From: CAXBES01 sp963974915
Lineage (GTDB): Bacteria; Bacteroidota; Bacteroidia; Flavobacteriales; Flavobacteriaceae
DNA length: 64,000 bases
Direction: 5' to 3'
Assembly (NCBI GenBank): GCA_963974915.1
Contig: CAXBES010000002.1
Coordinates: 257,229 to 321,228, forward strand
Each line of letters opens with the position of its first letter. Positions within the stretch are counted from its first letter, which is position 1. Positions 58,653 to 64,000 of the stretch are shown here, one piece after another. A program made the position numbers and the translations under genes. The notes below the pieces were generated by a model. The model did no database searches and was not told the DNA's origin. It was given only the letters and a program-made list of their open reading frames with translations.

Positions 58653-61600
58653 TTATAGAGTTAAGTAATTGATATCAATCACTATATTATTGTATTCGTT
58701 TAATTTGTCCAAGTACTCTAATTTCACTTCATAGGCACTCTCAAGACTCTGGATATATTGAAAGAAATCTATCTCTCCGTTTTTAAAGCTTCCGTTGGCT
58801 GTTTTTAGAATCTCATCAGATAATGCAGCACCTTCCTCTTCATAGTAGACAAGTGCTGTGCTTAATTGATTCATTTGTACGATGAGTGCATTGAACTTTG
58901 CTTTGAGCTGAATGTTATACTCGTTAGACTCTTCGATTGCTACTTCTTCGGCAATACCAGCTGCCTTAATTCGTGAAGATTGTCCGCCAAATAACAGCGG
59001 TATCTTTAAACCAACTTGATACCCATACAGACTATTATTTAAGCCGGAATTTGTGCCCTGAAAATAATTGAAGCTAAGGTCCGGTAAGAGTTGTTGCTTC
59101 TCAAATCTTTGTTGTTGTTGTAATAGCGACACTCTATTTTGATAATACCTCAGCTCTGCACTTGAACTGATGTCAATTGTCTTGAGTGGTATTTTCAGCA
59201 CATCATCTTTTACAACTACAAGAGTGTCTTTAGGCTGTACAACTCTCACCAAATTACCATAAGTAACTACCATATTTTGTTGAGACTCCAGATAATTGAG
59301 ATTGATTTGTTTTTGTTTTGATGCAGCGGTTATCTTTTCAAGATAATTAGTCTCGCCCAATTCAAACCGCCTTGCGGCTATACCCGCAAAACTGGAATAC
59401 AAACTATCCAAGGTTTTAAGAACGCGCTGTTTTTCCCTTGCAATTTGATAGGTGTAATAGGCGCTTGTTACTTTACGCTCCAAGGCTTTTTTCTGAATGG
59501 CATAAGTACTGGTTGCTACAGCTACATTTGCCTGATTCACTTTCTTTTCTGAAAAATAAACCGTTGGAAAACGAAAATCTTGTTGAATTCCGAAGACTCG
59601 CAATGGCTCATTGTTCAGAGCCAGATTATTTTCATCGAACTCGTAATATATCTGTGTTTTATCAAAACTAAAAGCGCTGTTTACGAGAGCCTCTGATTTA
59701 TCTACATCTAATTTATTGGCACTAAGTCCAGCATTGTTTTCTATCGCCAAAGGAATTAATTCTTCCAAGGTCATAGGATTCTGTTGTGCCTTTAGATTCA
59801 TTGAAACCAATAACAAAACAATTGTAAGTCCCACAACACCCTTTCCTGTTGAAGATTTTCTATCTTTTTTAGAACTATTGAAATATGCATATAAAACAGG
59901 AAGTACAACAAGTGTTAATATAGTTGCGGTTATCAGTCCTCCAATCACTACTGTTGCAAGCGGTCGTTGCACCTCGGCACCTGCATTTGTTGATATCGCC
60001 ATTGGCAAAAACCCTAAAGCTGCTGCAATTGCGGTAAGAAGTACTGCTCGCAATCTGTCCTTAGTTCCTTGTTTAATGAGTTCATTGATATCGCTAAATT
60101 TTCCTTCCTTTTTTAATTCTTTAAAGTGTTCAATTAAAACAATACCATTGAGTACCGCAATACCAAACAATGCTATAAATCCGACTCCTGCCGAGATACT
60201 AAATGGCAAATCCCGTATCCACAATAAAAGAACGCCACCTACGGCTGCCAGAGGAATAGCAGAATAAATCATCAAGGCTTCCTTGACCGATTTGAAAGCG
60301 AAATAGAGCAAAATGAAAATAAGAATAAGTGCAACGGGAACCGCCACCAATAATCTGGCCTTTGCGCTCTCAAGATTTTCAAACTGACCGCCATAGGTTA
60401 TGGTGTAACCCACAGGGAGTTTTATGTTATCGTTTATCAATTGTTGTACATCATCCACTACAGATTGTAGATCTCTATTACGCACATTAATACCTACTAC
60501 GATTCTGCGTCTTGTATCGTCACGCGATATTTTTGCTGCGCCCTTTTGATAGGTAATTTCTGCTAACTCACTTAAAGGAATTTTGCCTCCATTAGGCAAA
60601 TCGATATACAGGTTTTTTAAATTATCAATGTCTTGTCGTTTCTGTTTATCTAATCTCACAACAAGGTCAAAACGCTTTTCCCCTTCAAAAACGCTACCTG
60701 CACTACGTCCTGCAAAACCCATTGATACCATATCGTTCACCTCTTGAATATTAAGTCCGTATCGGGCAATTTTAGCTCTATTGAATTTCACGTTCATCTC
60801 TGGAAGTCCAGCAACTTTCTCTACAGATATATCTGCCGCACCTGGCACGTTTTCTATCAGAGTACCTATTTCATTCCCTTTGTTAGCGAGAATATCAAGG
60901 TCATCCCCAAAAATTTTAATGGCAATATCTGCACGTACGCCCGTAATTAACTCGTTAAAACGCATTTCGATAGGTTGTGTGAATTCTACTTCCATCCCAG
61001 GGATAATCGCCAAAGATTCCTTAAACTTATCGGCGAGCTCGTCTTTGCTTTTGGCAGAAACCCATTCGCTCTTTGGCTTCAATACGATAATCACATCGCT
61101 TTCTTCCATAGACATAGGGTCTGTGGGTACTTCGGCTGCACCAATACGTGTGACTACTTGCTTGACTTCTGGAAATTCATCGAGCAGGATTTTTTCTATT
61201 TCCGTAGTAATTTTTACGGTGTTACTTAATGAAGTACCTGTCTTTAAAACGGGTTGGATTACAAAGTCTCCTTCATCCAGCGTAGGAACAAATTCGCCTC
61301 CCATTGTGACGTACAAATAGACAGCTAGTGAGAGCAAAATCCCTGCGATGCCCAACACCAAACGCTTACTATGCAACGCCCAATGAATAATTGGCTCATA
61401 CATTTTGTTAATCCATTTCATTAAGCGTACGGATATATTTTTATCTGAAGCTTTGGAAGGCTTTAAGAATAATGATGCCACTACCGGAACATATGTAAAA
61501 CAAAGTATCATCGCACCAATTAAAGCAAAACTAAAAGTCAATGCCATAGGTCTGAACATTTTACCCTCAACGCCAGACAAGGATAAAATTGGGATAAATA

Positions 61601-62987
61601 CTATTAATATAATCAACTGACCAAAGATGGCCGAGTTCATCATTTTCGATGCTCCATTAATTGTGATTTTATCTTTGAGGGCTTGTTTTTTCGCTTTTGC
61701 TAAGACGTTTATCTTATCTGCCTTTTGCGTAATCTGAAAGGCGATAAACTCCACGATAATCACAGCGCCGTCAATGATGATTCCGAAATCAATCGCACCA
61801 AGGGACATCAGGTTGGCATCTACCCCAAAAATATACATCATCGACAAAGCAAACAACAGACTCAATGGTATTACCGAAGCCACGACCAATCCCGAGCGAA
61901 TGTTCCCCAGTAACAACACTACCACAAAAATGACAATGAGAAAGCCAAAAACAAGGTTTTCTGTTACCGTGAACGTGGTTTTTCCGATAAGTTCACTTCG
62001 GTCTAAAAAGGCATTAATATAAACACCTTCGGGTAAGGATTTGGAAATTTCAGCAACACGTTCTTTTACCGCTTCAATTACTTTTTTAGAATTTGCGTCC
62101 TTAAGCATCATCACCTGTCCAAGTACCTTTTCTCCTTCGCCGTTCCCTGTAATGGCACCGAAACGCGTGGCATTTCCGAAACCTACCTTCGCCACATCTT
62201 TAATGTAGATGGGAAAGTTGTCATCATTCTTAACTACAATATTCCTTATATCATCTAAAGATGAAACCAAGCCTTCACCACGGATGAAATACGCCTGATT
62301 TACTTTTTCGATATAGCCACCACCAGACACGCTATTATTCTTTTCCAGTGCTTCAAAAACACCTTGTGCAGTGATGCTCATTGCATTGAGCTTTTCGGTA
62401 TTTATGGCAACTTCGTATTGTTTTAGAAAACCTCCCCAAGTGTTGACTTCTACTACGCCGGGGATTCCTGAGAGTTGACGTTTTACTATCCAATCTTGAA
62501 TAGTTCTTAAATCTTCAGCAGTGTATTGATCTTTAAACTCTGGCGTTACATCGAGTATATATTGATAGATTTCTCCCAACCCAGTTGTGATAGGCCCCAT
62601 TTCGGGTGCTCCAAAACCTTCAGGTATTTTCTCAGAAGCCGATTTGATTTTTTCAGCAATAAGTTGGCGAGGTAAATAAGTTCCCATATCATCATCAAAG
62701 ACAATGGTAACAACGGATAATCCAAATTTTGAAACAGAACGAATCTCTTGAACACCAGGCAAGTTTGCCATTTCCAACTCCACCGGATAGGTGATGAATT
62801 GCTCCATATCCTGCGTTGACAAATTGCGGGACGTAGTGATAACCTGCACCTGGTTGTTTGTAACATCCGGGACAGCACCAATCGGGATTTGCGATAGTGA
62901 GTACAATCCAAATCCTACAATAAAAGTGGTAAATAATAGAACAATGAACTTGTTCTTTATGCTGAAATTGATAATATGTGATAGCAT
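58653..62987 (-). CDS. CzcA-type heavy-metal RND pump fused to a C-terminal TolC-like domain
   Basis: A 1444-residue protein. Residues 1-1040 are a full RND pump with 12 helices; the fourth helix has DFGIIIDGAVIIVEF, the HME-RND motif of CzcA (Co/Zn/Cd) rather than the CusA pattern. A second signal-like helix (VVGLTIVLLLVSMNLKAQQ) starts a TolC-like outer membrane factor (about 1060-1444; LAIENNAGLSANKLDVDKSE). Pump and channel being one polypeptide is a known Bacteroidota arrangement. Confidence 0.92.
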   Translation of the reverse strand: MLSHIINFSIKNKFIVLLFTTFIVGFGLYSLSQIPIGAVPDVTNNQVQVITTSRNLSTQDMEQFITYPVELEMANLPGVQEIRSVSKFGLSVVTIVFDDDMGTYLPRQLIAEKIKSASEKIPEGFGAPEMGPITTGLGEIYQYILDVTPEFKDQYTAEDLRTIQDWIVKRQLSGIPGVVEVNTWGGFLKQYEVAINTEKLNAMSITAQGVFEALEKNNSVSGGGYIEKVNQAYFIRGEGLVSSLDDIRNIVVKNDDNFPIYIKDVAKVGFGNATRFGAITGNGEGEKVLGQVMMLKDANSKKVIEAVKERVAEISKSLPEGVYINAFLDRSELIGKTTFTVTENLVFGFLIVIFVVVLLLGNIRSGLVVASVIPLSLLFALSMMYIFGVDANLMSLGAIDFGIIIDGAVIIVEFIAFQITQKADKINVLAKAKKQALKDKITINGASKMMNSAIFGQLIILIVFIPILSLSGVEGKMFRPMALTFSFALIGAMILCFTYVPVVASLFLKPSKASDKNISVRLMKWINKMYEPIIHWALHSKRLVLGIAGILLSLAVYLYVTMGGEFVPTLDEGDFVIQPVLKTGTSLSNTVKITTEIEKILLDEFPEVKQVVTRIGAAEVPTDPMSMEESDVIIVLKPKSEWVSAKSKDELADKFKESLAIIPGMEVEFTQPIEMRFNELITGVRADIAIKIFGDDLDILANKGNEIGTLIENVPGAADISVEKVAGLPEMNVKFNRAKIARYGLNIQEVNDMVSMGFAGRSAGSVFEGEKRFDLVVRLDKQKRQDIDNLKNLYIDLPNGGKIPLSELAEITYQKGAAKISRDDTRRRIVVGINVRNRDLQSVVDDVQQLINDNIKLPVGYTITYGGQFENLESAKARLLVAVPVALILIFILLYFAFKSVKEALMIYSAIPLAAVGGVLLLWIRDLPFSISAGVGFIALFGIAVLNGIVLIEHFKELKKEGKFSDINELIKQGTKDRLRAVLLTAIAAALGFLPMAISTNAGAEVQRPLATVVIGGLITATILTLVVLPVLYAYFNSSKKDRKSSTGKGVVGLTIVLLLVSMNLKAQQNPMTLEELIPLAIENNAGLSANKLDVDKSEALVNSAFSFDKTQIYYEFDENNLALNNEPLRVFGIQQDFRFPTVYFSEKKVNQANVAVATSTYAIQKKALERKVTSAYYTYQIAREKQRVLKTLDSLYSSFAGIAARRFELGETNYLEKITAASKQKQINLNYLESQQNMVVTYGNLVRVVQPKDTLVVVKDDVLKIPLKTIDISSSAELRYYQNRVSLLQQQQRFEKQQLLPDLSFNYFQGTNSGLNNSLYGYQVGLKIPLLFGGQSSRIKAAGIAEEVAIEESNEYNIQLKAKFNALIVQMNQLSTALVYYEEEGAALSDEILKTANGSFKNGEIDFFQYIQSLESAYEVKLEYLDKLNEYNNIVIDINYLTL

Positions 62988-63062
62988 CTTTTCATAAAAT
63001 TTTAAATGATTATAGTCCCAAATTCAAAGAGTGAATTCAGAAATATTCTTAAACAATAAACT

Positions 63063-63461
63063 TTATGACTGCCTTGGTGGCTGAAAAGGTCCTGAGGAAT
63101 AAACCGACGAAGTAGGCTCTAAATAGTAGAAATTATAACTTTTCAATTCGAAAGGTTCTGGTGTCTTAAATGTTTCATTATTTGAATTCAAAGTAAATGC
63201 AGAAATTAAAGAAACATTTGTTTGATTTTGAAATGGCAGTTGTTCGTGATTTTCCTTTTCTTCTTGATGCTCTTTGTTATGATCTGCCTTTAATTCACCA
63301 TAGTGCTTAGACATAAAAACAAATACACTATCTCCATATTGCTCATTATGAAATTGGGCATGCTCAATGAATTCATCTATCTGAGATAAATCATTGAAGC
63401 TAATCCCAAAACTCTGCATGAGAATAACTAAAGATAATGATATGGATAACAATGATTTCAA
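63063..63461 (-). CDS. Small exported His-rich protein of the metal efflux operon
   Basis: A 132-residue exported protein: signal peptide (LSISLSLVILMQSFGISF), then a His- and Glu-rich mature part (HAQFHNEQYGD, KHYGELKADHNKEHQEEKEN) that could bind metal. The frame has a TTG start at 63461; the first ATG is inside the signal peptide, so TTG is the best start. It is promoter-proximal in the efflux operon (75-nt gap to the pump gene). Confidence 0.7.
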   Translation of the reverse strand: MKSLLSISLSLVILMQSFGISFNDLSQIDEFIEHAQFHNEQYGDSVFVFMSKHYGELKADHNKEHQEEKENHEQLPFQNQTNVSLISAFTLNSNNETFKTPEPFELKSYNFYYLEPTSSVYSSGPFQPPRQS

Positions 63462-63506
63462 AATATTCTTATCTAGACAAATCTAAAAAATGCATACGTT
63501 ATAGAC

Positions 63507-63522
63507 TGTAACTTAAGTTACA
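63507..63522 (-). promoter_or_regulatory. CRP-like palindrome upstream of the metal efflux operon
   Basis: TGTAACTTAAGTTACA, a perfect 16-bp palindrome with core TGTAA-N6-TTACA. Its centre (63514.5) is 36.5 nt from the last G of a perfect -7 element TAGATTTG (63485-63478), the same spacing as the TGA-N6-TCA boxes but with different sequence specificity. Confidence 0.75.
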
Positions 63523-63779
63523 CTCATACTGAATAACTTAATAAAATTACAAAAAACGTGTTACCTTTTAAATCTTTTTCAAGAATTAAAATATTGAATC
63601 TATTAGTAAATGCAAAATATGATAAATATGAACGATGAAAACAATCATTTTTTTACCAAGAATTAAAGGACCTGCTACTCAGTAAAATTAGCCCTTAAAA
63701 AGTGAGGATTTGAAGCTAAATAATAACACCCGTACAGCATTCGTCCAAATAAAAAAAAGCGAAATAATTGATTATCATT

Positions 63780-64000
63780 TAGTTAGACTTTTTATTTGTA
63801 GCTGGAATCCACCTATACTACGCTTCGAGTGGACAGGCTGCACCTCCTCCGCCTCCGTTCCACTTCACTCACGACAGGCTTCTCGTCCAGCAAGATTCTT
63901 CAAGTTATAAGTATAAAAAAAGCTCCAGATTTCTCTGAAGCTTCTTAGTAGCGGGAACTGGACTCCCTTCGCCTGCGTTGCACTACGCTCAGGACAGGCT
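63780..64000. repeat. Dispersed intergenic repeat, second copy, tandem and running off the window
   Basis: Fills the right part of the gene-free stretch 63462-64000. The same blocks as at 50375-50595: GTGGACAGGCT, CCTCCGTTCC, CTTCTCGTCCAGCAAG, TCTTCAAGTT, a hairpin and TAGCGGGAACTGGACTC (a tRNA-Met 3' tail). GACAGGCT ends at 63880 and again at 64000, so the unit repeats with a period of 120 nt. The part 63523-63779 shows no clear feature. Confidence 0.75.
63914..63942 (-). terminator. Terminator-like hairpin inside the repeat, second copy
   Basis: AGCT-C-CAGA / TCTG-A-AGCT (63921-63942), loop TTTC, with one C-A mismatch; on the minus strand it is followed by a T run. Sequence differs from the first copy's hairpin while structure is kept, suggesting covariation. 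Confidence 0.65.

Noticed and set aside
59716..61320. Long plus-strand open frames (up to 183 codons) opposite the CzcA-TolC gene
   Set aside because: They are antisense to a clear conserved RND pump, show no family motifs and have low-complexity Ser/Ile-rich products typical of complementary-strand shadows.
1..64000. CRISPR arrays, insertion sequences, prophage genes, rRNA operon
   Set aside because: No direct repeat-spacer arrays, transposase motifs, phage structural genes or rRNA-like sequence were found.

Overview
The window is an AT-rich chromosomal stretch from a member of the Bacteroidota, most likely a marine Flavobacteriaceae. The evidence is the Sec/lipoprotein-type (clade II) NosZ, -7 promoter elements of the Bacteroidota form TAnnTTTG, hybrid TPR histidine kinases, a CzcA-TolC fusion and many small lipoproteins. 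No phage, insertion sequence, CRISPR array or intact tRNA was seen.

Layout. 1-3154: cytochrome cbb3 assembly ATPase ccoI (running off the left edge), a His-rich membrane protein and the iron-sulfur repair protein ScdA/RIC. 3215-13078 (minus): a nitrous oxide reduction operon (cytochrome c, fasciclin lipoprotein, nosZ, membrane protein, nosL, cupin, nosD, nosF, nosY), followed in the same direction by a thioredoxin-like protein, an acetyl-CoA hydrolase/transferase and a hemerythrin protein. 13200-15634: Rrf2 regulator, a universal stress protein (Usp) and two uncharacterised genes. 15779-27161 (plus): a TetR-controlled efflux operon (TolC, HlyD, VIT1/CCC1, OsmC, split YbhF-type ATPases, two ABC-2 permeases, LOG protein, OMPLA-like protein) ending in an ATP-cone nuclease. 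27186-36506 (minus): beta-CASP metallo-beta-lactamase RNase, a second ATP-cone nuclease, five Usp proteins, a response regulator fused to a CRP/FNR DNA-binding domain, and a PAS histidine kinase. 36606-40811: TerB-like protein, thioredoxin, Usp, ribosome hibernation factor, flavodoxin-like protein and a lipoprotein. 40956-45981 (plus): uracil phosphoribosyltransferase, peroxiredoxin and a MacAB-like ABC system. 46073-49105 (minus): an Mla-type lipid transport operon. 49241-50240: HMA protein and TauE-like permease. 50241-55304: repeats with tRNA-Met remnants, then a TPR histidine kinase/response regulator pair preceded by a tiny Pro-rich lipoprotein. 55412-63461 (minus): MBL-rhodanese protein, HD hydrolase and a Czc-type metal efflux operon. 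63462-64000: another copy of the repeat.

The main result is that most of the first 50 kb reads as one regulon. Fifteen 14-bp boxes of consensus (A/C)TGAyAwwTrTCA(T/G) lie in intergenic regions, and in nearly every case the box centre sits 36.5 nt from the last base of a TAnnTTT(G/A) -7 element. That is the class II position of a CRP/FNR activator (about -41.5). The probable regulator lies in the middle of the regulon: a receiver-CRP fusion with E and R in the recognition helix, next to a kinase whose first PAS domain keeps the FixL heme-ligand His and O2-contact Arg. The inferred role is an oxygen- or NO-responsive switch turning on N2O respiration, cbb3 oxidase maturation, NO-damage repair, Usp proteins, ribosome hibernation, outer-membrane lipid maintenance, and nucleotide-sensing nucleases. 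A different palindrome (TGTAAC-TTAA-GTTACA) sits at the same 36.5-nt spacing in front of the metal efflux operon.
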